Of a stretch of 64,000 nt of DNA, positions 11,119 through 23,600 are shown one piece after another. Under the pieces are notes generated by a model. It was not told where the DNA came from and made no database searches. It saw only the letters and a list, made by a program, of their open reading frames with translations. Origin of the DNA: Calycina herbarum (lineage: Eukaryota > Ascomycota > Leotiomycetes > Helotiales > Pezizellaceae); contig LLEY01000011.1 of the NCBI GenBank assembly GCA_001414485.1, positions 124,001 to 188,000 on the forward strand, read 5' to 3'. Made by a program: the position numbers and the translations under genes. Position 1 is the first letter of the stretch, and every line of letters starts with the position of its first letter.

Positions 11119-12899
11119 ATAAGTAATATAATTTTTTTCGGATTAGATTATAATCTAAGAAATTAGTAACTGTTTTTCTAGTTCTGATATGAGTCAGCCT
11201 TGCCGTAAGGTCGGTAGAGGCTAAAACTCGGGTACGCTAACCTTAAAAAAAAACAACTATAACAACCACCCTCGAGCTGTCCTATGCGATCGCACCCTCC
11301 TCGTCTTCAGCAGGCTTATGTCATCGCGAGTCATTTACCTCGTACCCGTCTTCGAGCATTTCCCTGCTTCGGAGCGTTGTACTTGAATTAAGAACTTCTG
11401 CCTAGGGATTAGCCGATGTCGGCAGATAAGCTGCTAACTTAAATAACACTTAAAATAAATTCCTACCTAATAATGATATAGAGCCGATTATAGAGCTCCT
11501 ACAGAACCAGCCGATTGTAGCCCCTTATAGAAGGAGTAGCCTATAATAGAGCATTCCCTCAGATCTAATAGACGCCGATTATAAAGCATCTCTTTATATC
11601 TAATAGGTGCTAATATAGACCCCTCGGATCTTGGAAATAGAGCAGCTTTAGAAGCAGCAGGCTTCCCCTCAGATCCGGAAGGTTTCTGTCGTCTTATAGA
11701 CCGTGCTAGAACACAGCTATATTAATAAGCCTCTTCCGCAAGTACGAGCTTATCGAACGTCTCTAATATACGTACATTATTAGCTGTTTCTTATATCAGA
11801 AAAAATCAGTCTAAGTTAGTTGTCGTCTACCCCCTAGATCGGATCTCAGCTTATAGTATAAGGCAGGGATGTCTAAAAGCTAATAAGACTACTATAGAAA
11901 CAATTACATTACTTTACATAGGTTATCGAAGGATTTAAAATAATTCTTAATCTTAGTAAGAGATTGAAATACTATTAGATATTATCCTTTAGTTTCTAAT
12001 CCTCTCTCTAATCGCGATCAACCTGTCGCTATATATTACTAAGCGTGAAGAGGGCTTTCTATAGTCTTGTTAATATCCTTCGTATCTTATTATAGAAAAC
12101 CCTTCTTAAAGCTTCCGTCTCTCTATAGTAAGCCACTTCGTACTTCAACCTACTGTTCTCGTATTAAAGCTATACGATCTTCTCTTTAAAGCTTATAATT
12201 TAAACTTTATTAATAAGAACTAATACGTATAAAGAATTTAGTAATCACATTTCGCTAGCCTACAAGGCTAGAAAGAAGGCTAAATTTAGAGACGGGTTAT
12301 TCCGACACTGGACTCTTTTTAACTTCACCTTATCGGCATATCTTACGTAATCATATTACACCGGCTGTCACGCCTTAGCGAATTCGCGATAACTTATATC
12401 CTCGTATCTCAGGTCCTTAGTCTCTATTTATAGTATTTTCAATCTGCTATTATAGCTATAGCCTCTAAACTAGATAAAATCAGAAGTAACCCGATTAAGG
12501 AAGAGGTAGGCATCTTCTGTCGTCTCTTTGAATCGACACGTTCTAACCTTAGTATCGCGTTATTATCCGATATAGTATAAATTGTCTTTTTAACAGCTAC
12601 TACCGTAGGTATAGCTTAACTTCTTAGGATTACGTTTCTTACTAATATACGTAGTTATCAAAAGTCTTATACTCGACCTTATTCTAGCTTTATAAAATTA
12701 ACTAGTAAGTTATATTCTTTCTTTACGAATCGGTAATAGAACTCTAGCTAATAACCTTAGTATTCTATATAGTTAGGTAGATTCAAACCAGCTAGATATT
12801 ATATTAGTAATCTCTTTAGTCGACTATATTATTAGGAATAAACCTAATATACTAACCTAGAATAATACAAATATATAGTATATAGTATTTAAGTTAGTT
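11119..12899. other. Mixed normal and RIP-decayed DNA upstream of the FunK1 relic
   Basis: 11250-11420 is of nearly normal composition. From about 11450 the sequence is TA-rich with stops in all frames. It may include the 5' region of the FunK1 relic, but nothing was recognisable. Confidence 0.5.
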
Positions 12900-15090
12900 A
12901 TATAAACAAATCCTACTACGCCTCCGACTACCTTCGAGAAAGCCGTTTTTAATACGCTACTACGATCCAGCTTAGCCTCTTAGAGGAGGGTTAAGTAGAT
13001 ATATAACGAAGTTAATTAACGAATACTTAAGAAACTTATAAGGCGTGTCTATTACGATGTTAGAGAGTTCTTTAGACAGTACTTTAAAGAGAAAACCTAG
13101 TTAAATAAAGTAGAGAGTATCTACGAAGAGTTAAGAGCCTAGTATATAGAGAGTCGCTAGAGTAGGTAGCTAGAACCCTTAATTCAAGGTTAATTTTTTA
13201 AGTAGTTTATAAAGCTCTAGGACATTGTTCTTAGTAGACTTAGCTATAGGTATTATATATCTACGAACAAAGTATTAAGAGGTTCGAAGACTGATTATAA
13301 GCTCGACATCTTCCTTACCCCCGCCGACGTTATATTATCGAACGGCGAGCACGACTAGTTAAATATACTTGTTATTAGAGAATATAAACAGAATCCTAAT
13401 AAGAATCGTTCTACTAAAACATTAGTATAGTTAGTAGAGTATACGTGTAAGATATTTAGAAGTTAACTAGAGTAGCGATTTATCCCTAGGTTTACGATCT
13501 ATAGAAGTATAATATAACTCTAGATATTCGATAGATCTAGTCTATATAACTCTAAGAAGTTCGATATATATAAAGAGCCTAAGCGATTTATAAGTATTAT
13601 TACTAGGTATACGTTAATAATAGACGTAGAGTTAGAGTTAAATACATTTATTAAATACGATAGTAATAGTAAGTACATCGTTATACGAGATATAAGAATC
13701 TCTTTAGAGGACAAGCTAATCGCCTCTACTAAAGCGATAGTATACTAGGGAACAACGTGTTATCGAGGAAGGAGAAGCGACTCTATAGAATAGGAGTATA
13801 TAGTTAAGTTCGCTTAGCTGTCTAATAAAAGGCAGCGGGAGAGAGACTTATTAAAGCTAGCTAAAGAGAGAGGAGTTATAAGCATTGCTATATAGTTTAA
13901 TTATAAGCAGATTACTATCGACGACGACCTAGATACTATCTTACATTTATAATAAGATATAAAATTCGAAACGCTACAGAAGCTATTAAGTAAAGCCTCT
14001 TAGGTCGATAGTAGCCTAGAAACGAGTCGTAAAGAAAGGTTAGGAAGCGGTACAACTTACTTAATAGGCCTAGGAATCGATGTAAGTAATACTACGACCT
14101 CTTCCTCTAGAAAGAAAAGAAAAAGAGATCGAATACTCGATCGAGGTAGTAGACTAAAGAGATCCAAATCTAATAGTAGTTATACTAGCGAGATAAACGT
14201 ACGTATTAAAGAAGACGAGCTAGATATAATCAGCGCTTATAGTATTTAAAAAACAGTACTCGATAGTCTTACCGATTACTATAATAAGTAGTAGTAGAAT
14301 AACGTCGATAGTATTCTAGAAGCTAGAGCCGATAGTCTAATAGACTACGAAAGTAAGACGTATAGCAACTAAGTATACTACTGCTTAGTAACTTTACTAG
14401 CTAGATAACCTCTCTATAAATATTAATTAATCAGAGAGCTTTTAGAGGTACTACGTAATACTATCTAAGGCTATAGGTTACTACTCGAAGATAGAAAGAT
14501 TCTTTATTAGAATATCTCTAAAAATAATATTATTATCACCGAACTCCCTACTAAAGAAGAGCCGAAAGGAAGACTAATTAACTTAGACTTAGCAAAGGAG
14601 CTAGATAGTATACTAAGTAGGGCTTGTTATCGAACTAGTACTATATAGTTTATAGTAATCGAGGTTCTAGAAAGCAATAGCTATATATACTAGTATAACC
14701 TTAAGTCGTTTTTTTATGTTTTTATATAGATATATATTTAATATAGCTACGAAGAAGGTATAAGTAAGTAAAAACCTATTAAGGTAATAAGACCAAAGAT
14801 AAATATATTACAAGGTTAGTATACTAGGATATATATAGAAATTACTTAGAATAAGGTAGAGGATATAGGTAAAAACCGATTCGAGAACATTATTATAGAG
14901 TTTATACTAAAGTTTAAGAACCTTAAGCTGTTAGCTTATAAGCTTTAATCTACTCTCTTTCTAATTAGAGATAGAGATATCTTTATAGGTATATTCTACA
15001 ACTATGATATAATATATAATAGGATAATTACAGCGTTTAATAAGGTAATAGACTATCTAGGAAAAGAGGAGCAGGTAAATATATAAAGAC
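12900..15090 (+). pseudogene. FunK1 fungal-type protein kinase, RIP-inactivated
   Basis: A single plus-strand frame (codon positions 13530, 14379, 14499 and 14580 are all in phase) reads as a FunK1-family kinase, apart from many TAA/TAG codons at Gln/Trp sites. Segments typical of the family are KVLRGSKTDYKLDIFL, the region around DRSSLYNSKKFDIYKEPKRF (about 13530), GTTCYRGRR (about 13750), a basic low-complexity insert (about 14105-14180) and the C-lobe. The catalytic loop expected as HRDxxxNN reads Y, stop, N, then ISKNN (14505-14525), so His, Arg and Asp are all lost. The metal-binding Asp of DLAKEL (14586) survives. FunK1 kinases form expanded, often transposon-associated families in Pezizomycotina; their substrates are poorly known. 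Its 3' end faces another dead gene. The exact start is unclear. Confidence 0.85.
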
Positions 15091-15204
15091 GTAAGGACTA
15101 GGAGTTAGGATTATAGGCGTTTTTATTAATAAGCTCTTTTCTTTTTACTTATAAGAGCTTATAGAAACTCTGCTATACTATAATACTAGGGATGTTAACA
15201 AGGT

Positions 15205-17540
15205 ACGACTTATTATATAATACGCTTATTAGTTTATAAAAAGGCGTTATACCTTATATCTACTCTTAATAACAACCCCTCTATTTCCTTTATAGTATTC
15301 CACCTATATATCTAATCTCTAATCTTCCTTACTACTTCTCTCAACTATACCTACTACCTTGTTAGGCTAGCTAATAGAAGAATGTAGTCCTAGTAGAGCT
15401 CCTAAGATAAGTAGGTATGTAGAGGTTAAGCTACTCTTATAGGAGGAAGCTTATTTAACTCTGTACTATACTATAGTCTAGCGCGTATATACTACGGCCG
15501 TAGTCCTGCCTAGGAATTTCTTAAAGATCTATTTCTAAGACTTGTTCTCTTTCTTATATACTAGTAAGCGCTGCTTGTCTACAGGCTGCTATAGGATATT
15601 TATTCTTATACTAGAACCCTGCTTTTTTTTACTCGAATACGCGACATCGTCGCTACTAAGATCAGGACCGCTGTTGCTTAAACCACTCTCGTCATCGCTA
15701 CTTAACAGCTTACTCTCTTCCGATAGTAGAACTCTAGTATCAGCGGCTTTACTATACTAAAGAGTAGTTAAAGGCGTATTATCGAAGACACGGTTTACCT
15801 CTATAGTAGGCGACAAAATCGTACTACTAGAGAATCGGGATAAGGTACGCTAGCTAAAGCTAGTTAAGAGAATTAAGTACTACTCTATCGGCTTAATAAT
15901 AAAGTCGTTAATCTTCCTTATATAGCCGACGCTCTTGATAAGTTAGATAAGCTAGCTAAAAGAGACTCCTCGTCTATCGCGACTACCTTAGATTACTATT
16001 ATAAAAGAGTAGCAGCGTATAGAGCGTAGACGGAATATAACCTCGGTTAGCGTCGGTAGGATATCACTAGATAATCGGCTAAGGTTATAGCAGTTAGATA
16101 GTATCTCCGTATCTATAGTTTATAGTATCGAAGGTATTAGCGAAGGTAAACGACCCTTAGTACTAGACACTACGGTGACTCTTAAACTATGATTAAGAGA
16201 GGAATGTGATTTCAGAGAGTGCTAACGGAGTTTAGTATATAATCTACGTTAGAGGTTAGACCTCTGCTTAAGATAGCGCTTACACTTCTTATATATTAAG
16301 TTATTAGATAAGGATAACCGTTTCCGCTTAGTAGAACGTAGTTCTCTATCTACGTTAATTAATACGGGATTGCTATTAAGCTCGTCGTTACTAAAACCGC
16401 TGCTATAGCCCTCTAACTTATCCTGACTCAGCTCTAGAGATATATCGTAGTTAGCTAGCCTTAAGCTTTTATCCTTCTTACTAGATAGATAGGCATTGCT
16501 AACCTTTTTAGATATTAGCGTTGCTACTACATCTTCTTCTATCTTTTGCTACAGCTGCCTACTGTTCTTATTATCGTTGTTATTACCGTAGCCTCTATCC
16601 TCCTCCTGTCGCTGTCGCTCTTCCTTATTAAAGATGTCGGGATTTAGTATAGAGTAGACTAGCTTATGCTTATTTGCTACGCTTTGATCCGTAGGAAGAT
16701 AGTTAAGAGAGTAATTATAAGGACGAGCAGGAGAGGACATCGTAGACTTAGACTTAGCGTAGACCGTATATTAGCCTACTATACTAATATAGTTGTATAA
16801 TAGCTCGCTCGAGGTATAGGAAGAGGAAGTATAAGAGTGTATAGAATCGGACGTCGAAGGGTTTGGTTTAAAGTGCTATAAGCACTCTACTGTCTTAAGT
16901 AAGTTATTAATATCGTGCTATACATCGGAATTAGGAGGGGCCGGAGTTGTTAAGTCGATAGTAGTCTCTAAGAGGTTAAGAAGACTCTTATCTACTGCTG
17001 CGATTTTAGTACAAAGACCACCGTTGTCGACTTCGGCTTTAGAGGTACTTAAGTTATTATTACTTAGTAGTATAGTTAGATCTCCTATGCTATGTTAAAA
17101 AAAACTAGTTAGTTGTTTCTATAATAGAGGATAGAGAGCGTGCTTATCTTAACTACTGCTTAAATTACTACCTAGTACTAACCTATTATTATTAAGAGAG
17201 CTGCCTCTCTTATTTATAGTCCTATCTCTAACTTCGAAGGCTGTGTTACTCGAAGGCTAGTCCTCTGCTATAAAGCTCTCCTTCTAGAGTATAGTATATA
17301 GTAGTTGTTTAATAGAGGGAAGGTTATAGTAGTCTTCGTTTTTATTATCGTTGGTAACTATCTTATTCTCTACTCTTAGATATCTAAGATTAGTTACTAT
17401 TGCTACTAGCTTAAACATCTCGATCTTAAAACTTACTTTGGATTCTAAGCTTGTCACTTCTATAATCGTCAGCTGCTGCTGCTAATTATAGTATACTAAG
17501 TTTTATACTACCTAGTTTAATATATTAGAGCTTATTAAAG
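15205..17540 (-). pseudogene. Unknown protein gene, RIP-inactivated, convergent with FunK1
   Basis: The minus strand holds one long frame of about 750 codons in which nearly all stops are TAA/TAG, consistent with former Gln codons. Possible starts are ATG 17418 (MFKLVAIVTNL) or 16740 (MSSPARPYNYSLNYLPTDQS); both are in the same phase, and the frame remains plausible upstream to about 17540. The product would be hydrophilic, Ser/Asn/Gln-rich, with a basic cluster (STKRKRLSLS), polar low-complexity stretches (DRGYGNNNDNKNS, LSSDDESGLSNSG) and no visible signal peptide or membrane segment. I recognise no family. It ends about 110 bp from the FunK1 relic, tail to tail. The continuous frame with only transition-type stops is the evidence that it was a real protein. 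Confidence 0.6.
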
Positions 17541-19189
17541 ATACTAACTAGCTTCGAGGTAGGTTTGCAGCGGCTTATTACACTCTTAGAGCGCGGAGTA
17601 GTTAGTATATAAATATATAGTTTAAAAGCAAAAGTAGCTATCTTAAGTATATAGAAATAATTAGAAGTATTTAAGAAATTTTCTACTTACTACTAGCTAT
17701 ACAGACTAGACTATAGAGAGATAGTAGATAGAGGGAAATCAGAGGACTTATATAGACTTCTCGTACTACCCTCGTAGAACCGGAATACGCTCCTAGTATA
17801 CTGTTCCTCTCTTCTAATATCCTTACTATTAAAAATGCCTTAGCGTTAATAGTGCCTCTCTCGTATATAGGGAGATCTACTATAGCTACAAGGCTCTAAG
17901 ACCTTCGATCCTACGCTCTTATACTAGAAGATGCCTATCTATAGCTACTATCTCTACTTCGTTGTCGACTATTATTAAACGATCTTAGTATTCTTTCTCG
18001 ATCGTTAGCGAGGCCGCGAAAAGCTAAGTAGAGAGGCGGTAACGATCGAAGGAAGAGGTAAGTTATATATCCTTAGAAACTACTATATCCGCTTACCTAA
18101 AGGCTTTAGGTAGACTTATATATTATAGGTATTCTCGTCGTTAGCGTCTTAACTCGTATATAGGCAGCTAGCGTAAGAGAGAGTTATATAACTTCGGATA
18201 TTAGCTCTATCCACCTATCCGAGGGCCTTTAGGTAGACTAGTATATTCTAGGGATTGCTATTATCCAGCGTCTCAGCTGTTAAACGTGCTAATATAATCT
18301 AATCGGCAGATATTCAGCAGGCTTAAGCAGTGCTCTAAAGAGGCCTCGTATAATCCTACTACCTCGAATCAGCCTAGATCCGCGTAGTTAAGACGAATAC
18401 GAAACGTGCTACAGCAAGTAGGGAAACTTACTAAGCTCCTGACGCGTTATCTACGAGGGGCGTAGCTAGGCAGAAGCTAGGCCGCGTCGTCGTAAGGCAT
18501 TTCCGCGACTAGCTATTATACTATAGTATAAGAGGCCTACGTCCTACTTTATCTTAACCTACGAGTCTCTGGTATAAGGATCTGTAATAGTATAACGGTA
18601 AGGCAGCTCGAGAGCGCTCTAAGCTAGCTAAGCTCGTATTTTGCTAATACGAGGCAGATGTTAGGAGAGGAGGGCATTAGCGTCGCAGAGGGTCTATAGC
18701 ATCGAAATTAGAGAGGGGCAATCGAGGGATCCTGCTCGACGTATGAATCTCAGCTAGGGCGTGGCCTACGAAGTGAGCCTGGGCTAGGCAGAAGGGCCGA
18801 AAGCGAGGTGCCTGTAGGACTGGGAAGAGTGGGCTAAGAGAGAGGGTTAGAGGGCTGCTGGGCTGTTAGAAAGGAAAGAAGAAGAGAGGGAGCGAGCGAT
18901 AGAGAGACGCGAGATTCTTATACCCCGCGAAAGCGGCGGTGGGCCCGTGCGCGCGCTATGCCCGATGCGGCGGGTCGCGGTTTCCGTATACGGGCTTGCT
19001 GTCTGGTCGTTTACTAAGATATTAAATTTAAAACTAATAATACTACTATATATATAACTACTTCTATAATAGCGTCTTTAAATCGTCGAATAATCTAAAC
19101 TCCTCGGTATTTAATACCTCCTCTATCTTTAAGTCCTTAAAAACGCTGTTATACCGACCTAGAACTTCTACTAGTTTGTCCTACTTTAC
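17541..19189. other. Unidentified region with a GC-richer island
   Basis: 17541-18350 is RIP-like. 18360-19010 is markedly richer in G+C and CG, with less decay. Two diverged direct repeats sit about 128 bp apart near 18095-18150 and 18220-18290, sharing CTTTAGGTAGACT. No coding frame was recognised. Confidence 0.5.
18850..18925 (-). promoter_or_regulatory. Possible minus-strand promoter: TATA-like box and CT-rich leader
   Basis: Read on the minus strand, GGGGTATAAGAATC (about 18912-18925) is followed by a CT-rich tract (CTCCCTCTCTTCTTC, about 18870-18890). This resembles a fungal core promoter pointing towards the dead minus-strand gene at 17540-15205. The gap of more than 1 kb makes the link uncertain. 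Confidence 0.3.
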
Positions 19190-19888
19190 AACTTAATCGC
19201 TCTCCTAGAGTCGCCGTATATAAGAAGCTCGATAAATACTTCAAATTAGCTCTTACTTCTCGCGCCGCCTTAGTTGTAACTATTTTAGATCCTCGATATA
19301 AGCTCTACTTCTTTGCTAAGATGTTAGAGAACGATAGTAGTACTAGAAATAATATATATAAGGTTAAGGTATAATTTAAGTCGGTATATAATAAATACTA
19401 TAGTCGAGATAATAAGATAAAGTTATAAGAGAGATTAACAGAGGAGAAGAGAGGCTTAGACAAGAGTTCTTTAGAAGAAGAGAAGGCCTAGTATAACCCT
19501 TTTTATAACTTTAGCAACGATTAAGCTTATATAGTAATATCCGAATATATATAGAAGAAGTGTTTAGCTAAGGACGTACCTATTAGAGAGGTTTTAAAGT
19601 ATTAGAAAGACAAGTAATATAATTACCTTATATTAGTATAAATAGTATACGATTATCTTATAATACCTACTATATTAGCTCCCGCTAAACGAGTATTTTC
19701 TAAAGACGCTCTTGTTATTATAAAGAAGCGTTACTAAGTTACTAATAATACTTTATATTAGATTATATATCTAAGAAGCTAGGGTTTACTTATAAAAGCT
19801 AAAGTTAAGAAACTTAAAATAAGCGAAGAATTAATAGTATATATTTAAAGAGATGACGCTAGTAGTAGTAAGGTAATTAGTATATAAT
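19190..19888 (+). pseudogene. hAT transposase, C-terminal part, RIP-inactivated
   Basis: The plus-strand frame (19216 and 19582 in phase) contains ILDPRYKLYFF (about 19285) and the hAT C-terminal dimerisation region. The latter runs from EVLKY through YDYLIIPTILAPAKRVFSKD to LRSxGLL (19585-19785). In intact hAT proteins this region reads SAPSERVFS. Stops are TAA/TAG. The N-terminal BED finger and the catalytic first half are not visible upstream, so this is a 3' fragment or the rest is beyond recognition. Confidence 0.8.
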
Positions 19889-20210
19889 TAATAGAAAATA
19901 GAAAATTCCTTAAATTTAAGCTTTTTATATCTTTTTTCGTTTAATTAGATAGTTAAATTTATCTTAAAATCTATGAAATTTACTACTAAATAACCTAAAA
20001 TAACTCCTATATAGGCTAATATCTACTACCTCTAGAATAGGTGTTCTAGGGTTTTTTTTTATAGAAGACTCTATTTTATTTTAAACCTCTTCTAGAAGGT
20101 TCTATTACTAGTAAAAACTAGAATATTCTACTAGAACCTCTTCTATTTACCGACTACTACTAACTAGAGACTCCTTAGACCCCTCCGAGGCTCTTTATTT
20201 ATAGCGAAAG
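19889..20210. other. 3' flank of the hAT relic
   Basis: TA-rich sequence without a recognisable gene; it probably includes the hAT 3' untranslated region and end. CTCTAGAATAGGTGTTCTAG and CTTCTAGAAGGTTCTA form short local inverted repeats. No 8-bp target duplication could be assigned. Confidence 0.45.
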
Positions 20211-20229
20211 CACTACTACTAAAAAATCC

Positions 20230-20529
20230 CGATTTTACAAAGCGTACGATAGCTGTTATAATAATAAGTCTATATATACTATTATACGATCTAAGAATGT
20301 TAATAAATCTACTATCTTACGATAGCTTTATAAATATACTTAAATTAGCTTCTTAGTATATTAGTAAACTTGTAAAAGATCTTTTATCCTAGATAGATAT
20401 ATAAATATAAACAAACCTACTATAAAAATACTTATAATACTCTTTAAAAATCCTGTTTATAATCTATTATATAATACTATACTAGAGTATTATTATATTA
20501 ACTGCTTTATCTAAACTATATAACGTATA
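20230..20529 (+). pseudogene. Tc1 transposase, N-terminal half (interrupted)
   Basis: The frame reads like a Tc1 N-terminal DNA-binding region (SVxTIARSxNVNKSTxxRxLYK in spirit, about 20255-20345, then KPTIKILIILFKNPVYN). Decay by TAA/TAG is heavy. It stops at the GTATA target site of chromovirus B (20525-20529) and resumes at 53830. Confidence 0.6.
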
Positions 20530-20985
20530 TATAACGAAACTTAAACAAACTAAACAAAGATAACTAAGTCTCGAAGGTTAGTATATAGATAAGAAGTATA
20601 GATACACTAGTTTGTTTACTTAGAAGTAAACTCGTTACTTATATTAAAGATATTAAATAAGATAATAAGATTAATAACTAAAGTTAAGTACGAAGCTCCT
20701 ATCTAATAGCAGACGTACTAGTCTTATATAGAACCTTCGTTTATATTAGAGTCCTGCTTAGTAGGAGTCTCGAAGATAGAGTCCGACTCTATTTCTAGAG
20801 CTTCTTAAAACTAGACTCTATTACTTAACTACTCCTAACTAAGTTATATAATATAACTATAATAAGATTCTTAGGATTATATATCTATTTAATCCTTTCT
20901 TCCTTTTAAGGTTATAATAGTATTTATCTTATTAGAGTACTACCTAGACTTTATTTATTTATATACTAGTATATAATTTATAATA
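20530..20985 (-). repeat. 3' LTR of chromovirus B (U3 type 2)
   Basis: 456 bp, the same length as its partner at 53374-53829. The type 2 U3 carries the block around GGAGTCTCGAAGATAGAGTC, also found in the LTRs of D. GTATA lies outside. Confidence 0.92.
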
Positions 20986-21906
20986 CTATCCTCTTCTTAG
21001 CCTAGTATATCTCTATACTAGAATATAACTCTAAAATTCGTTATTAGAAAGATATTATTCTTCTTTTATATATAAATATATCCTCCTCTTATATTAAACA
21101 AAAAGAGTATCTAGCTCTTACTATACGAATCGAATCTATATAACGTCTAGTAGAGACTTGTTCTTTTTATTAAAAATAATCTTATTACTATTTCTTAAAA
21201 CTTTCTAAATCCTCTTAATATTCTAAGTATATTTAGTTAAAAAGATCTTATAATAGTTCTAGTTATCTTAATATTCCTTCTCCTAGACCTAGAAAACCTA
21301 TATATTAATTTTTCTTTAGTCTTTTATATAAATAGCTCTCTTTTACTCTTCTAAGTCCTTCTCTCTCGAGTTCTTCTCTTAAGTCCTTGTCTTCTTAGTT
21401 CCCTACTTTTAAGATAGCTTCTTTTATTAAGTAAGTACTTTCTAATAATATTTCTTTATCTAACCCTAGTCTTAAATTCTAGGTAGCCCTAGGTTTCGTT
21501 AGTAGAATTCCTAAAGTTATACTAGGTAATAGTTAAGGTTGTTTTTTAGCTCTTAAGTATTTTCTAAGTATAAGTAATCTAACTATTTAATTAAATACTT
21601 AACTTATTCTCTAATAAGTTTATAGTTAAGAATCCTCTTAACTTTATATTTAGTATTTAGGTTTACTAGTTGAATTTCTATAAATAGAGCTAGTAGAGCT
21701 CTTAGTAGTACTAGTTTAAGTAAGGATATATAGAATACTAAGTAGATGTTTATTATCTATAGTAATACTAGTTTATAATTTAAAGGTCTCTTAACTTATT
21801 TAATTTTAAATAGTCTAAGTTTTTTATAATCTAGTTTATTACTTAGTCTTTTTATATTAATATTTTTCTATACTAAGTAGACTTTATCTCTCTCTTTTAG
21901 TATTAG
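20986..21906 (-). pseudogene. pol: Chromovirus B, 3' end of pol and 3' untranslated region
   Basis: On the minus strand the decayed integrase C-terminus and chromodomain-region sequence lie at about 21906-21550, similar to element D at 35500-35180. The 3' untranslated region and purine tract follow towards 20986. It ends at ATTAG (21902-21906), where element A interrupts. Confidence 0.78.
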
Positions 21907-22353
21907 TATTACGAATCACGTTATACGTAGTAAGTAGTCTAGACGGCGCTCTAATAGAACAAGATATGATATCTAGGAAATAGAAGGTAGTATAAGAGGG
22001 AATTAGTAATATAAAGGTATTTAGGTATTCTAGGATCTTACTATTAGATAATTGTTAGAGGTTACGTAATAGATCCCGTTAGATCTTATAAGAGATCTAA
22101 AGAGATCTAGGAATCCAGGCTTATATAGGGATCCGGATAGTACGAAGGGTTCTATATATACTAGCACGTCTGTTATCTAGATAGGAGCTTCGTACTTAAC
22201 TTTAGTTATTAATCTTATTATCTTACTTAATATCTTTGATATAAGTAACGAGTTTACTTCTAAGTAAACAACCCGGCGTATCTATACTTCTTACCTGTAT
22301 ACTAACCTTCGAGACTTAGTTACCTTTGTTTAGTTCGTTTAAGTTTCGTTATA
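21907..22353 (+). repeat. 5' LTR of chromovirus A (U3 type 1)
   Basis: 447 bp. It begins TATTACGAATCACG (originally TGTTACG) and ends TTCGTTATA (originally ACA). It is equal in length to 28481-28927. Confidence 0.94.
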
Positions 22354-22369
22354 CTTTGAGTACCTGCTT

Positions 22370-23600
22370 AGAAGTTTAGTTGCTATAGCTCTAGCAACCC
22401 CCGTAGTAGCTAGCTCGAATACTAGTTAAGTTAACGTTGTAGGAACATCTGGAAGTATAACTAGAAGAACACCTGCTTATATATAGTTAACTAGGAACGA
22501 CGATAATATTAGTATACTAGACGCCTCCGAGCTCTATAAGGTCGAAGCACTTAAGTCTATTAAAGTTAAGATACTAGATACGTATTATAGGAAGCGAAAG
22601 GAACTAGACTTATTCCTTCTCTAAATAGACATCTACTTTAACTTTAACTCTGATAAGTTTAAAGACAATTATAATTTATAAACTATCTTTGCTATCTTCT
22701 ACCTTAGAGAAGTAGTATTAGAATAGGCCTAGCTATACTTAGAGGACTTCTTCGAGAATAAGAATAAAGACAGAAAGATAGAATTAACTAAGATTATATT
22801 TAAATCTTAGAGAGGATTTAAGGCAACTATTAGGAAAGTCTTTAGAGACTTCGATACGATCTAAACAGCTGTATATAAGCTTTTAGAATTACGCTAGACT
22901 AGATTAGTAATAGATTACGCTAATGAATTTCAACGTTATAGAACAAAGTTAGAATAGGATACTATTGCTCTTATAGAACTATTCTATAGAGGATTAAAGG
23001 TGTATATCTATGAGGAAATAGCTAAGTAGAATATATAGTTCTTGACTATTATAGGTATAATTAAGAAAGTTATCTAATTAGATAACCGCCTATACGAATT
23101 TAGGAAGAGTAACCCTAAGCACGGAGAAAAGAGCTAAGGGTTAGAAAAGTGGAAACACTCCTACGCTAAACATAGTAAGAAGGCAAACGCTATATAGAAG
23201 AAAACCTTTCTAAGAAAAGGAGGACTTTCCTAGGAGAAGCGAAATCGTCGACGCGAGTAGAACTTATATTATAACTATAGCCTCTCTAGCTATAGAGCAA
23301 ATAAGTATAGTAAGAAGAAAGACTCTAATAGGAAGAGACGAATCAACGCTACGGTTCGTAAAGAAGTAGCGTTACTCGATAAAATTAAACTTATAGACGA
23401 GGAACTCGAAGCTAGAGGATATAGTACGTAAATTAAAACAGACGCTATAGATATAATAGTAGGCGCTATATACTTATAGCTAAACGAAGGAATTAAGTCA
23501 TAAGTTAGTAAAGTATAAGATACTAATAATAATAGAGATCTATTACTTAAAGAATATTATAATATATAGTTAGAAATAGATTACGAATTACCTCTTTAAG
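22370..23600 (+). pseudogene. gag: gag of chromovirus A
   Basis: The decayed frame contains ILDASELYKVEALKSIK and RKELDLFLL (22515-22625), LTRLVIDYANEFQRYR-like capsid sequence (about 22900) and a nucleocapsid zinc knuckle degraded to YYNYSLSSYRANKYS (about 23262-23310; CxxCxxxGHxxxxC in intact relatives). It shares this gag subtype with B, not with C, D or W. Stops are TAG/TAA. Confidence 0.8.
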
